From the NCBI GenBank assembly GCA_002110485.1, contig MOWL01000067.1, forward strand, positions 2,046,001-2,110,000: 64,000 nucleotides of DNA, written 5' to 3'. A program made the translations under genes and the position numbers. The DNA comes from Emergomyces orientalis (taxonomy: Eukaryota; Ascomycota; Eurotiomycetes; Onygenales; Ajellomycetaceae). Below, one piece after another: positions 1 to 12,422 of the stretch. The number at the start of each line of letters is the position of its first letter. Within the stretch, counting starts at the first letter, position 1. The notes below the pieces were generated by a model. The model was not told the origin of the DNA. It saw only the letters and a list, made by a program, of their open reading frames with translations, and ran no database searches.

Positions 1-1124
1 CTCTGTGTATCCCATCGGGCAAGGTATTGCTGAAAAGTATACCTTGGACCATCGTGTATTCATAGGTGGCGATGCTTGCCATACACATAGCGTGAGTGAT
101 CTATGTTCGCTGCTATCAAGAATACAAATTGTGCATACCTCGTAACTAATCACTTCTCCAGCCAAAAGCGGGCCAGGGTATGAACACCGCATTTCACGAC
201 GCGTTAAACTTCGCCTGGAAAATCCATATGGTAGAAGGAGGTTTCGCCAAACCTTCCATTTTGACCACATATGAATCAGAACGTAAGCTGATTGCCGAAA
301 CTCTCCTCGACTTTGACGCTAAATACGCTGCCTTGTTCTCCTCACGACACCCATCCGCAGCCGAAGTGGGAGCAGCCACCAACAACGACGATGTCGGGAC
401 AAACAACACCAACGAATTTGTAAATATGTTCAAGTCCGCTTGTGAATTTACCAGTGGGTACGGTGTCGTTTATCATCCGAACATTTTCAACTGGGGACCT
501 GATCATCCCGCCAAGTCCCCTCTGTTCAGCCCCGCAGGGGTAAAATTGATCCCCGGCCGAGTCTTCCCCTCATGCACCGTTACACGACTCAGTGACGCCA
601 ACAAAGTCCCACTGGAACAAGAAATACCCGTCAACGGATCCTTCCGCATTCACATCTTCGCCGGAAACCCAGACAAGACACGACAAGCAGTGGACGATTT
701 CTCCTTAAACCTGGAGAAAAAACGATCTTTCTACTCCAACTATCAGAAGAAGGATATCGACACCGTCTCCCATTTCGAGCGACATAACCCACACTCCCGC
801 TTCTTCACGCTCTCCGTGGTATACTCAGGAAGAACGGGGGCGAGCGCAATAGACCAACTGCCCAAAGTGCTGAGGGCCTATCGCCATCATATATATGTTG
901 ACAACATCCCTGACATCAAAGTGCCGCATGCAAAAGCAGCGGCCCACACGAAACTTGGCTTTGATACGGAGAACGGGGGTGTGGTTGTTCTCAGGCCAGA
1001 TGGACATATCGCGTGCACTCTGCAGCTCGTCAATGGGAGCGGCACGGTGGATGCGCTGAATGAGTATTTTGGGGCGTTTGCAACTAAGTCTCTAGGAGAC
1101 GGACATTCTCGGGCGAGATTGTAA
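1..1124 (+). CDS. Phenol 2-monooxygenase (FAD-dependent aromatic hydroxylase), 3' part
   Basis: Only the C-terminal part of the gene is in the window. Exons are <2-91 and 162-1124, with an intron at 92-161 (GTGAGT donor, CAG acceptor); the frame is kept. The first exon ends in a GGDACHTHS motif, the second FAD-binding GD signature of aromatic-ring hydroxylases, and the next exon continues PKAGQGMNTAFHDALN, typical of the phenol hydroxylase family. From about residue 120 of the visible part lies the thioredoxin-like PHOX C-terminal domain, ending in the usual RPDGHIA segment. The family hydroxylates phenols to catechols using NADPH and O2, and acts in the cytosol. The N-terminal Rossmann half lies upstream of the window. 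No break is visible in the part present. Substrate cannot be told from sequence. Confidence 0.9.
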
Positions 1125-3302
1125 TGTCATAGATATATCATCCCGTATCCGGCTCAACTGCTAACGGTAATGTATTGGGTTTTTTTTTTGGTTTATATAT
1201 ACCTGGGCATTACATTTTGTTGCGTATATGTGCATATTTGTACTCCAAGCGAGTCTGTGATTATACTTAGTCTTTTTTATTGTTTTTTTTCTACTTTTCT
1301 TCTTCTTGTGCCAACATTGCCAATCAGGTCTAATGACTTGGCCGACAAAAATGAACTAACTACCTTTTCGCTCAATTTTTTTGAATCTCCAGACTCATTT
1401 GTATTCAAAAAGTGAATCTTCCGCTGGTATCAATCGCAGATCAGTGTTCCACCTCTTAAGTCGGGGGTGATAAAACGAAGTCTCACGCAGTATTCCGCGA
1501 AAGAAAAACGAACTGTTATATTTCAGATCCAAAATCTCTTCTAGCTCTTAGATTGCAACTGAGTCTAACGATCTGCCGACCCCTTTACCAAATGGATGGC
1601 ATCATCATCCTCCTTTCCTTCACCCGTGCCAGTGATTCAGTCAATCATATACAAAGCCAACATCCAAGTGGGGCGCCAGACAATGTTCTTTGGTGGTTTT
1701 ATCTCTTCTCCATGATATAGTAGCGGCCGCCTATCTTATCGTCAGTATCTCAGACTCATTCCGATCTCCAGGCTGATGGTAGGATTATCATTGATTTACC
1801 ACGTTGATGCACGTAATAAGCTTTGTTGAATTGGTCGATCAGGGCTGATTATTGAGTTCTGCTTTACCTGCGTCTGCATCAACCAACCAGATACCATTGC
1901 TTATCCTTTGCTTGACGGAGTTGGCTCAGATTGCGCAGGCAATGGAGGAGGCGGAGGGCATGCAGTTTCAGAAGTTTCAGAAGTAGCAATACGAAACGAA
2001 TGAAACCCGCCAAACCACCCCAGGTGGTCGGAATTTCAGGGTCGCATACCACACACGCACGCGTCAAAGAGAATACGAAGTGGGACACTTAAAGTATAAC
2101 TAAAGAAGGAGCGTTTCAATAGATCGTGTTTTTAAAAGGCTACGGCATATGTTAAGTCTCGCTGTGAAAAAGAATAAAAAATTCCAAAATATCCCTCCAC
2201 CCAAACAAGGCAACTAAATAAACGAAAAGCGCCATAAACAACCAATATTCCTCCAGTCCACCGAAAACGAAAATGAAAAGCTTTAAATAGAAAAGGGAAA
2301 AAGGGAAATGACAAATTTTTTCCCTCACATCACAAATCATTTGCTCAAGAAAGGTGGTCTTCAGGACCATTTTTCGATTGCCATGAACATGGAAAGTGTG
2401 CGAAACGTTGAGCGTGGAAGAAAATACCAACATTAAAATAGTGTAAAAAGGAGCCAAACATCGAAAGAAAAAAAATATAAAGAAACCTGAAAAAATAGTC
2501 ATCCTACCCGTACGAGGCACGCTGGGGACAAAAAGAGAAGCTTTACTGTGTAACTGATAAGTAAAGTTCGCAGTCAAAGATCCAAGCAGGGTATATGGCA
2601 TGATAAGCTGGGAACGAATATCGATCAAGAAAGGGAATATCATAAGCGTTTCAAGAGTGAATTCAGGGCAGGTTAGAATAGTCGTGAACGCATGCTGCCG
2701 TGAAAAGATATAGAGATAAAATCAAAGAGCGGATGGGAGCAAGGCACCTCATTACCAACGAAGTGGAGGAGGGCCAGTAAGGGACGGGGGATATTACAAA
2801 AAAATATTCAAATAAAAAAGGGGCAGGGAAAGAGAAAAGTAATGAACTCCAGGCCCAACCCATACTGATGCCCAACGATTGCATAAATAGATTGAGAGAG
2901 AAAGGAAATGGGGGAGTTGCTGTAGGAAAAAATGCGACAAGCAAACAATATTCACGGGGAATATGTTGCATCGAAAAACAACCACCCCCATGCCACCCTC
3001 ATCCAGAGCCCATGAATTCGTGTAGCAGCAAGACCACCGCCCAATCGAAACCCAGTAACGAAACAAAACAAAAATAAATAAATAAAATAAAGCAATCCAA
3101 AAATATTTTCTTCGAATCCAATAGCAAAAAATTTTTAAAAAATTTCAGTCGTCGCTGTTGATGATGTCGCTTGGTCGAAATAGAATCCACCTGTTTTTCA
3201 ATATCTTCCCGTTATTTCTCTTTTTCTGCATCCCTTCTTGGCCAACCATATCACCCCTTTTAAGCTCTTCGCCAAGTAATAAGACCTCGAGTCTTAATAC
3301 CA
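1125..3302. other. Intergenic, no gene recognised
   Basis: About 2.2 kb after the phenol hydroxylase stop. The right half (2100-3200) is strongly A-rich on the plus strand, so minus-strand open frames here read as Phe/Leu/Ser-rich low complexity and are not convincing. No tRNA, repeat family or conserved exon was seen. Confidence 0.5.
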
Positions 3303-3578
3303 CTATCGGCTGGGAAACGTAATCCTCCTCAACGCTATCTTCGTCTGCGATGCCAACTTCATACGAGAACCTAAAGAGGAGGAAGAGGAGGATGACGACG
3401 AAGATGTGGAGGTGGTAGAACGCGATCTGCCGACCGTCGACCTCCGCGAGGTAGCAGCGGCTTGCGCAGCTTCAGCAGCGAGGATATCTTCCAGTCGTAC
3501 GTCAGCGTCAGAGAAGGTATGTTGTTGGAGTTTATCTGAATCGAGGAGCTCCGTGAATTTTGAAGCTTGGGATGGCAT
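3303..3578 (-). CDS. Small Ser/Ala-rich hypothetical protein (91 aa)
   Basis: A single-exon frame with a genuine ATG at 3578. The N-terminal half (residues 1-46) looks like ordinary protein (starts MPSQASKFTELLDSDK, then DVRLEDILAAEAAQAAA), followed by a basic/Ser part and an uninterrupted run of ten serines around residues 61-70. A TATATATATA stretch lies about 50 bp upstream at 3623-3632. The composition is uneven and I do not recognise a family, so this could be a real short fungus-specific protein or a chance frame. No signal peptide or membrane segment is apparent. Confidence 0.45.
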   Translation of the reverse strand: MPSQASKFTELLDSDKLQQHTFSDADVRLEDILAAEAAQAAATSRRSTVGRSRSTTSTSSSSSSSSSSLGSRMKLASQTKIALRRITFPSR

Positions 3579-6500
3579 CCTTTTTTTGGATTGATTCGAT
3601 GTAGTAATTTGTGCAACGAGTTATATATATATCGAAGGAAAACAGGGTAGAAGAATATATAGGTAGATAAGTGAAGAGGGCAGAGAGCGCTGTTTGATTC
3701 CGCTGCCTGATATGGTGGGCTTCAGAAGTGCTCCCTTCCGCTGGCTAGTGGGACCTTTTCGCGAAAGCAGCGAGGGGGAGGAATGGTTTAGCTGGGGCGT
3801 TGATGGGCAATCTCTTTCGTTCGCGGTGGGTTGTGTCTGCGTACGCCTTTTTTTACCGGGAAAGGTTGTTGGCTTTGCGCCGGAAAGGGTTGATTTATTC
3901 GATCAACGATAGTTGTGGTTTGCGATTATGGTATACTGCGACATGGGAAATATGTCAACCTCACCCACCAGCGCACCCTTCCTTTTGATTGTGCTTCTTT
4001 CCGTCCCTTTTTAATATTAAACATGAAAAAAGAAAGGAAAAAGTAGATTTTCCCCCTTCCTTTTTCTTTTTAACCCCTAAAGATTTTTTGGGATATATTA
4101 AACTGTGTGGGTATTTACGTGAGTGAGTGAAGTAGCTGGGGGGTAATAGGGGTCAAAATAAACATATGTAGATAAGGAGATGAATAAACCCTGTTTCGCG
4201 AGGGAACAAGCAACGGGACTATGAATAAGCGAGCGTTCGAAAATAACAGTTGATAGTGAAAGAAGTATTACAAAGAGATAATTTGGGGCAATAAGATGTA
4301 TAATAAACCACTTTCCGAGGGGTTCTTGCATCCCATAATAATATAAGAAAGAAGAGAAACGAAACGAAAATTCAGACCAACCTGGCCAATACGGGATCTT
4401 GGATATTTTGCTGCACGAAAGAGGGGCGCATTGACCTCGCTCAAGCGGTTGTTACTTTCTCGTTGCTTCATGATGGGAAACCTTGTTCGGCTTGGCTTCC
4501 TCTACCATCCCCCTCCCTGGTTAGTAGTTAGCCGTTGAAGCCCGATTTTACCCTTCATCTCTTCAGGTCCTCAGCAAAAGAGGCGAGTGGGACAATCCCG
4601 CCGCACGAACCACATCACGGCCCACACAGAATCCCAAAAGAAAAAAGAAAAAAAAGAAAAGAAGCAGCAGAGCCAAAAAGGCAAATTTAGAGGGCCATCC
4701 CCGCCCACACCCACACGGTCTGCGCTTTGTCTGATTAGTCTGAATCGTTCAGAGTGACAGAATGTTTCGGCCTAGGGGAGTGGGATAGGTGTTGATTCGC
4801 TGGCGGACAGTCCTCCCCGATTCGAGGTTTCCGTTAAGTTCATGGGCTAAGGATAAAAGAGAGATGAGTGGTCCAAGTCGTGTTTCTGCAGTGGAGGACG
4901 AGGATTCCCTCTCTGCGTCTCGTGCTTCAGATACGGATCGCGTTGACTAGGAGGGGAGTCAAGGTGCCGAAGCCTCCGTCCTGTCAATGAATCATTATCC
5001 AGGCCACGGCCCACCAGTGATAGAATGGGAAAGTCAACATCCATCGTGTTTGCGTCGTTTCTCTTCTTGCATCAGTTAGGTAGTATTTGCTGCTCCGGTA
5101 ACGGGAAATATTTGCTTATATTTGTTGTGCCTTTTTGGGCCTCGACACAGGGAGAGAGAGACTGCAATAAGAAAACTCCCATGGATGAACCAAGGCAGAA
5201 AACGGACCAGAGCTAGAAGTTACCAACCGCAGTCGATGCACTAACATTCCATACTGGCTCGGCTCGTCTGATGGTGTGGCTTTATCTGGAACACTTATTT
5301 AGTTCATTCCCCCTTCCCCACAAGCTTTGTTTTCCAGGTCAAATTTGACTGATCTGCGTCAATTCGACCCATTCCAGCTCTGTTCTGGTGGCGGCACCGA
5401 GGAATTTTGACGGCCCTCCTTCCACCAGCTTGTGACCTGGTCATGCGCCTCGAAGATGAAGAAACATGATATTTTTCTCATCTAGGCTTCCAGATGAAAG
5501 AGGCGAGGCTGTTTATCCGCGAAGATATTTTGCTCCTGTTCCCCCCTATGTTTATCTGCTTTGTTGGATCCAGGTTTGTGGGTCGGATGCTGAGCTCGCG
5601 GTTACGGGGATAGTTAAACCGGAGCTGGGATTTCTAACTGGGAATAACGAACAACCTTGGCCTTACTTACCCAAACAGACGAAACATGACACCCGAACAA
5701 CAAGCATAGAATTTTCAACAAGTGAAAGGGTATGATGATATTCTCACCGCCCACCGCCCAGCTTTAAAATATCCCAATTGCATCGCCACCGTAGGAATCA
5801 TGATCTAGACATAGTATTGCTCTCACAGTGTTTACGAGTGCAAGCAAAATTCGTTCTGAACGCTGATTCCCACATTTTTCCCCAACCCCATGAATGCGAA
5901 TGTCTTTCGTGTACAGCAATAAGCCCTCACACATCATTCTTACTGAATGTGCGTGTATCATGGTTCACCGTGCTGCGCCATGCAGTTCGTTGTAAAATTC
6001 GTTCTCCGCCCGCCCCCCCGCGCCCTCCTCGTAGACTGAAACAAGTCCAAAGAGCGTATTAGTATGCTCATCTTCTGTTTCTATTCTTCCGTTTGGTCAA
6101 CTTAACTCGAGTACTTACTTATCCTTATTATTATTATTTTTTATTTTTTATTTTTTTCCCTCAACGCTCTAGTGCTGCAGAAGGGAGGTAGAAGCATCGG
6201 GCTATGCGACATTTTGTATTCAACGGAGCAATCAAATCTAAGGCACAATTCAAATATTCTGTCCACCTGGCATTTACTCCCAACTTTTACATATACCTTA
6301 TATATAGAAATGACTGTTGTTGGATTACCTCCGCACTTGCACATAATGCATGAATATCTTATGTGCAGACACAGCACCGGGGTGCTGTCCTGATAACGAA
6401 CACCATGAACAGCAATCCTTACCCTACAATCGCTAGTCAATCGCGAGTATTTTGCGGAATATGTAAACACGCTCATGCACGCAAACTTTGGAGGGGTATA

Positions 6501-7176
6501 TTTAATTCACATTGAAAAAGAAAGTCATAGATACGAACCGTTGAGGGGCCATTCGAGGGGCGCAGAGAAGAGACCCCCCTAGGTATCCATATAGGTACAG
6601 GTCCAGGCGGGCGCGCGATGGGAGGGAATAACCCCATAATCACTTTTATGTAACAGCAAGCCCCAAACGCATTACTTCCCTTCACTTCCCCCCTCTCTTC
6701 TCTTCCATGAGACGGGCCCAGTCGCACCGTAAACTATGTCGCAGCATAAAGGAACCAGCCACCACACGAAGCCATTGCCGTTTGAGAACAAGCAAACGGA
6801 CAATTTAGCGTCGATCACAAAAAATAGAATCTCGCGGCAGTAGGTGCCCAGGGTCATTCCTTCAAACCTGCCCATATCTCTCGTTCCGGTTCTATCAAGG
6901 CATGAATGGAGTGGGATAGGTCTAAAACACCCGTTTTTCTGTCTGCGATGTTGGTAGGTTTTGTATATTTCATCTCCTTGGTCACTCCCCCCCTTCGAAA
7001 TAATCTATGCAAGAGTGAGGTCCAGAGGAGTTATCCGATTTCGTATATATCCCTTATAAACACGAAACAACAACAATAAAACAACGAACGCCGGAATCGC
7101 CTGGATTTTGTGTCTCAGCTAAACCTTTTTTTAACCATTTTTTTTTATATATTTTCTTTACTGTACTTTCACCAAT
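3579..7176. other. Long intergenic stretch, no gene recognised
   Basis: About 3.6 kb. Open frames here on both strands are short and carry no recognisable domain. A short exon-like minus-strand frame at 4380-4471 (ATG at 4471, possible GT donor near 4380) could not be extended into a gene. The stretch 6125-6160 is A/T low complexity. Confidence 0.45.
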
Positions 7177-7898
7177 TTATCCCTCGGTCATCTGTACGTC
7201 TTTCATCTCCGCGCCTTTCGCGGCCGATATCCAAAGGACATTATTACACCTGGACAACGACAAGACGATCGAATGTTAGTGCACATAGCCCAGCTTCATA
7301 TATATATAAATTCAAAACAGAAAGGAACAGAAACCCTCTCACTGCCACCAGGAAGAATCGTTGGCTCAAACATCACGACCAGTGGTTACGATATGCAACG
7401 ACGCCGGACAACGAAGGGAAAAGAAGAAGAAAAAGCAACTAACCGTATCAAAACCTGACCCAAACTACCCGTGCTCTTCCCTTCAATGAATTCCTCCGTA
7501 TTCGCCAGTTGGATATTCATATATGAATCAACGCTGACGAGCTGGCCTTTGTACTCTGTATGTCCCCATTTCAGGCGCACGATGATATCCTCGTTGACAC
7601 TGTAGCAAAACAACAAACAAAAACAGGAACATGGGGTTAGCAGAATGTAAGTTGAGCAGATTTCTTTCGGGCAATCAGGAATAGAAACAAAGGTAGCGGA
7701 AGGTTGAAGTCCTGGTGCAGCGATCGTTGAGGAATGGTTAAATATTGGGGAATCGTTGGCGGGAAACGTACAGAGATTGCAGCATAGGCCGCGGATTCAA
7801 AGGTACGAACTAACGATGGGAAATGAGTTAGAATAGCTATTGCATATAAAACTTTGGGGTCGTTTTAAGAAAGGCTTGGGCGCGGGACGTACACTCAT
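7177..7898 (-). CDS. SMX3: Small nuclear ribonucleoprotein F (Sm core protein)
   Basis: SmF is one of the seven Sm proteins forming the heptameric ring on U1, U2, U4 and U5 snRNAs, so it acts in nuclear pre-mRNA splicing. The model has four exons in transcript order: 7893-7898, 7772-7809, 7444-7599 and 7177-7249, giving 90 aa, the usual size. The first coding exon is only ATGAGT, followed by exons encoding FVPLNPRPMLQSL, then the Sm1 motif (VKLKWG-type IVRLKWGHTEYKGQLVSVDSY) and MNIQLANTEEF, and a last exon with Sm2 (LIRCNNVLWI). Donors are GTACGT, GTACGT and GTTAGT. Phases match at every junction (44, 156 and 73 nt blocks). It is followed by DUF866 upstream on the same strand, with 471 bp between. 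The symbol follows the yeast orthologue. Confidence 0.93.
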
Positions 7899-8369
7899 TG
7901 TGATAGAATGTGCTATATCATCTGCGAAAATCGAAAAGGCGGATGCGAGGGTAGAATCGCGTGGCAGATGATAGCAACCCTAGGGAGATATGGCACGGTA
8001 TAGAAGGGCGGAGGTGGTGGCATACGCAATCGTACCGATCCCAAAGATGGTGATTTACGTTGATGTTACCTTTGAGCTTTTGTGAAATCTCCAGGGCTGC
8101 GATTGTTCTGCCAGGCTGGGCGGTCAGAAGAATTACCCAATCAGGATCAAGCAACAGTCGTGTAACTTCACCCTGGACCAGCTCCATTGCTGAGTTGAAC
8201 TGGATGTAATACCGATATTATATGAATTACACTCTACATTATATATCAATTAATGACATACAGAAATCTGGCCTTCATGCCGGTTGCCCTAGCCATCGAT
8301 CACGTTTTCACTCCTCCAGAAAACCCGTAGACCAACTGTTTATGTAGCAAACGCCCTTCTTTCATTCCT
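7899..8369. other. Intergenic between SmF start and DUF866 stop
   Basis: 471 bp that must hold the SmF promoter and the DUF866 3' end. The minus-strand open frame across 7918-8187 has no recognisable similarity and is treated as chance. No clear TATA box was assigned. Confidence 0.5.
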
Positions 8370-9588
8370 TCATGCCCTGCGAATTTCCCAGCTCACATCT
8401 TTGATACTAACCTCTTCACCCGCCTTCTCATCATAATCGTACCATTCCCCATCGCTAAGATCGACACTTGAAAACGCCGTCGATGATTCTGCTCCTTTTG
8501 CTTCCCATTCTCCCTATCCGTAACACTCGCGTTTAGCCACAACAAAAATGAGAAAATTAGATTTAATGTTGGATAATAAATCAACTGTTGGAACTTACAT
8601 CAGCCCTAAACTCTGTAAATTCAAGCCCTCGACAATCAAATTCAATGACCTTTTGCTCCTTGTTTTTCGATTCTTCATATGCGGTTGGGGAGGTGGTGAT
8701 CGAGGCGGAATGTGTCCTCTTTTTAATGGTATTGATATCAGCAAAATATATTTGTTGGTGAGTGAAATAAATGCGGAGAATAGAATGAGTCTATCCACAA
8801 AAGGAAATGTAAAAAAGGTCGGACTCTATTCCATGCGGTAGCAAGTCTGAAACCATATGGTTATCATGTAGATGTATATTGAGGACCAAATATGGGCCCC
8901 AGCATTGCAAAGAGCAAAGCCATGAACGCAAATAACAAGCAGATGCCTGCAACTCACCGTACAGAGTCTGCATTTCCACACGAAATTTGCCTCTCCCCGA
9001 CTGCCGGGGACCTCAAGTTTCTCCTGTCATAATAAAACACAAGTCAACATAACTGGAATGACAAGAACTTAAAGGAGGGGTCTTAATATATATAGGTAAA
9101 ACCATCCCAACACCTATGCCCGCAATCGAAGAGGCATATATATATAGCCATGTATCATACAAGGCCAAAATTACTCACAAATCGATTAAAGCTCACCCAG
9201 TTAGGGTGAATCTCTCGACATGACGTGCACTGCACCTTAAACGTGTAGAAGTACGGATTTTCTTCCGTGTCTTTCGGGCGGAGGTCGGTGACTCTGATTG
9301 TTTTTATTTTGTCACGAGTCAGCTATCACCGTTGATTATTGTGAATATTTCCCAGCATGTATATGTTAATCATTTCTCATATATATGAATTTTATGGGTA
9401 TAAAGTATAAACTCAAACCTGTGGCTTTCAAGAAACAGCAAATGTATGCTTGGGATTACATGTATGTGGCGGGGAATGGCGGGGAACGCTGGTATGAGAC
9501 TGCAAAAGAATACCAAAAAAAGAAAATATAACAGAGAAACATTGATTTCTTACCCTGACAGCTCTGCAGAGAGAATAAGAGAGTACAT
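8370..9588 (-). CDS. CXXC zinc-binding protein, DUF866 / UPF0587 family
   Basis: Five exons in transcript order: 9554-9588, 9179-9293, 8958-9023, 8599-8718 and 8370-8513, encoding 159 aa, the standard length for the family (human CZIB is about 160 aa). The protein starts MYSLILSAELSGVTDLRP. It carries two zinc-ligand CXXC pairs, VQCTSC (C34, C37) and KCRLC (C68, C71), and the conserved FDCRGLEFTEF and WYDYDEKAGEEVSI segments. The family is widely conserved in eukaryotes and binds zinc; the exact cellular role is poorly defined. All splice phases agree. The fourth exon uses an AAAAAG acceptor with little pyrimidine but a good CTGAT branch site about 20 nt upstream; this junction is the least certain (residue 72 would be Thr). 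Confidence 0.92.
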
Positions 9589-10137
9589 TTCGGATCAACT
9601 TGGCTAAGTCTCTCAAAGAATTTGGCTTTGTCTTGCCCGGTAGAAGGGGGTTTGGATTGCTTTTTCCTTAGATGGGTGGAAATCGATATGGGGTTGGGAG
9701 GTTGCTATCGAGCGCCGAAATTTTTTCAGTTTTACTGTTGACTTTCCATATTCATTTATATGTATTTTTCATTTTTCTCCCACGGCAGCTCATAAAAGGA
9801 AATAAATTGATAAAAGGTTCAAGGTTTGAGATGAGCAGTTTAATTCCACTGTATTTTTATTTATTTATTTATCTTTGTGATTAATTTCAAATGAAGTTTG
9901 GAAAGATGAGTGGGTGTCATCACTTGAGGATGCCGATTTTGCCACACCACTCTATATCTACGGAAAAAAGCAGCAACGGAATAAAGGGTTCTAATAAGCA
10001 AGGAGGCTAGGCAGAGGAGTCCGGCCCAAGCCATGAATATGATAATGGAAGAGAGCTGGTGGACCTGCTTAAGTTGGCTAACAAGGCTCTAATTTTACAA
10101 GCGAGACGCAGGAGGAAGCAAGCAAGGCAAAATGATA
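9589..10137. other. Intergenic, no gene recognised
   Basis: About 550 bp 5' of the DUF866 gene. It holds A/T-rich stretches, including ATTTATTTATTTAT near 9852. Nothing else was recognised. Confidence 0.5.
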
Positions 10138-10469
10138 TTAAATAGCAAAATCAGCATTTTTCTGATGCCCAACGTAAACTGTCATTCCATCCCGTCCATC
10201 TTTACGCCGAGTAATAGTATGCCTTCCAAAAACTTTCCCTGACTTGTTGCAGCCATTGACAGTACTATGAACCGCCTTGCCGACCCTCCACCCGGCAACA
10301 TCTTCTTCTTGTCATGAGCATTGCATACCCCGGCAGCGGCTTTATTTTTGCAGTAAACATTGAGACATACGCCATGCTTTGCCCCAACTGTTCTTCTCTT
10401 CGCCAGGGCCTTTACGGCGGGGTTAATAGATTTCTTGCTGACAGGACCGGCGTACATTGGCTTGGTCAT
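10138..10469 (-). pseudogene. Frameshifted small Cys-containing gene, unrecognised
   Basis: From an ATG at 10469 the minus strand reads MTKPMYAGPVSKK and a short Cys-bearing segment (HGVCLNVYC, AGVCNAHDKKK). After the AAGAAGAAG at about 10300 this frame becomes unconvincing. The neighbouring frame, which has a stop just before the same point, continues plausibly (DVAGWRVGKAVHSTVNGC, KVFGRHTITRRKDG, MTVYVGHQKN) and ends at a TAA at 10138-10140. A one-base shift near 10300 would join them into about 110 residues. I do not recognise the family. It could also be two unrelated chance frames, or one exon of a larger gene. Confidence 0.35.
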
Positions 10470-11306
10470 CTTGTGGACCGTCCATCACAGACGACAATGG
10501 GAGGAATCTTTGTCGTTTGGAAGAACATCAATCAACTTGTGGATTTCAAATAAGGGGTAAAGGAGTCGTTGGTCTAGAGTACTCTGAACTTCAAGCACTT
10601 TATGATACCTTTATATATTATTCTTTTCCGTCTGCCCCTGGACCAAGTCTTTCAGAATGACTATGAATAGAGATTTGAATATTTTATTCAGCAGGGTGAA
10701 CTGCTTCGTATTTCAACATTGTTTCTTTCTTTAGAAGATATGATGGAGTAGGTACAATCAGCCCACATATAAGCAAGTGAGGTGGATTTCAGAATCAGAT
10801 GTCAGAAATAGATTCATGGTATCTTCTGCTCAGAAAGCCCACATGAGGAGGTACAGTACATTGTACAGTACATTGTTATCTGACTCAAGTGTAATTATCC
10901 GCCAGGTAGGGTATTTTGAACCCCCCATCCCAATCCCCCATTCAATGAATATAGCAGGGAGATCACCCTTATCCCCATGGCCATCACGCAGTAGAAGTGG
11001 TATCAGGTAGATAAAGCGTAGGGTCTGAAGGAGCATAATTCAAGAAGTTGAAGCTGTGAGATCTGGCTGTTTAGCTATCGTTAGCCGGGAGACCTTATCT
11101 CAGCACGGAAATGAGGAGAAAAACACCTGGGCTGGCAGATCGCCAGCGCTGTCATAGCTTTGTACTAGCTAGTGGGTACATGGACAAACGTACTTTTATC
11201 ATGCTTGTTATTCCTGAATAGCGATGTGGTATCGCTGTCGACCAAATTTTTGTCCCTCTCCTAAAGAACGACCAGGGAGCCTTTATTGTCCCCCGTGTTG
11301 GCCCCG
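10470..11306. other. Intergenic with a short tandem repeat
   Basis: About 840 bp. It contains two tandem copies of GTACAGTACATT at 10851-10875. No gene was recognised. The right end must hold the promoter of the DUF3431 gene. Confidence 0.5.
10851..10875. repeat. Tandem GTACAGTACATT, two copies
   Basis: Two adjacent copies of a 12-bp unit that contains the near-palindrome TGTACAGTACA. It lies between the broken small gene and the DUF3431 gene. Confidence 0.6.
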
Positions 11307-12422
11307 ATGCTGTCATCCTTCAACCTTAATCGCAGGTTCCGCCTCCTCGCTAGCGCGCTTCTCTTGGTTCTGCTTGTTTTCTATTTCTTCCGTAATAGTT
11401 ATGGCGCATATAAACAAGCCAGGCCACTACCCAAAGCCCAGGATCAGCAGGTAGCCGCCGTGGTTGCTGGTCTGCGTAGATCGAACACAAAATGGTTGCG
11501 CAAAGCCTTCCCGCAGTGGGACATGCATATCTACATTGCAGACGATGAGTCGTCCCAGTCACGCATCCCCAAGAATAAAGGAAGAGAAGCAATGGTTTAT
11601 TTGACGTTAGTAGTAGCAGAACCTCGACCAAAAGCCGATCTTTTGTTAGATTTTATTTCCTTTTTTGTCACAGATACTTAATCGACCACTATGATGATTA
11701 CCGCAACGATGCTGCCGTTCTCTTCCTCCACGCGGACCGAGACCAATGGCACAACGACGACGAGAGATATGGTATGTCGCCATCATTCCTGGTAGGATAA
11801 AACATTACCCTAACCAAAATATATACAGACGGTAAGCGCATGCTCCAGCGTTTCAACATCGAGCACCTCATACGCGAGGGCTATGTAAATATGCGCTGCC
11901 ACCTGTTTCCGGGCTGTACGACAGGTCTGGATCTGACCAGAACCCCAACAGACGACACCAGTGAAGCCGCAACAATCACCAGCATCTTACAGAACTTTGA
12001 AACGCTGTTTCCAGGCTCCACGCAACCACCAGACCATGTTGCGGTGGGCTGTTGCGCCCAGTTCGGCGTTACTGCTGGCACCATACGGCAAAATCCTAGG
12101 AAGAGATATGAAGAATTACGGCAGTGGTTGCTCGATACTCCACTGCCGGATCAGACTAGCGGGAGGGTTATGGAGTATATGTGGCATGGTATGATGCCCT
12201 CCCTTTCTTTTGCTCGCCTGATATTCTATTGCTGATTCGTCATGTAATTCAGTATTGTTTGGGAAGCCTGCAAGACACTGTCCCGCCCCACAGAAATGTT
12301 ATTGCGAGGTCTATGGACGATGCGATCTGAATTGCGTTAACGGGGACTGCGGGGTGTATATATATCCGTTTGGCGCGGGTCGGTCGTGGTTTAATAGGAT
12401 AAAGGATTATATTGGAATATAG
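11307..12422 (+). CDS. DUF3431 family protein, N-terminal membrane anchor
   Basis: Four exons: 11307-11605, 11674-11771, 11829-12188 and 12253-12422, 308 aa, all phases consistent. Start chosen at the first real ATG (MLSSFNLNRRF); the frame is open further upstream but without ATG. Residues about 11-31 form one hydrophobic segment (LLASALLLVLLVFYFF) preceded by Arg residues, so a type II signal anchor with a lumenal or extracellular catalytic part is likely. The body has the marks of the fungal DUF3431 family: an early VVAGLRRSNTKWL segment, YLIDHYDDY, VLFLHADRDQWHND, then MRCHLFPGC, a VAVGCCAQFGVT block, and a C-terminal Cys-rich CPAPQKCYCEVYGRC. The family is common in filamentous fungi and its biochemical function is not established. 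A glycosyltransferase-like fold is sometimes suggested, but no catalytic residues can be named here. Confidence 0.88.

Noticed and set aside
2152..2971. Minus-strand hydrophobic frames
   Set aside because: Low-complexity A-rich plus strand. No continuity across splice sites and no known motif.
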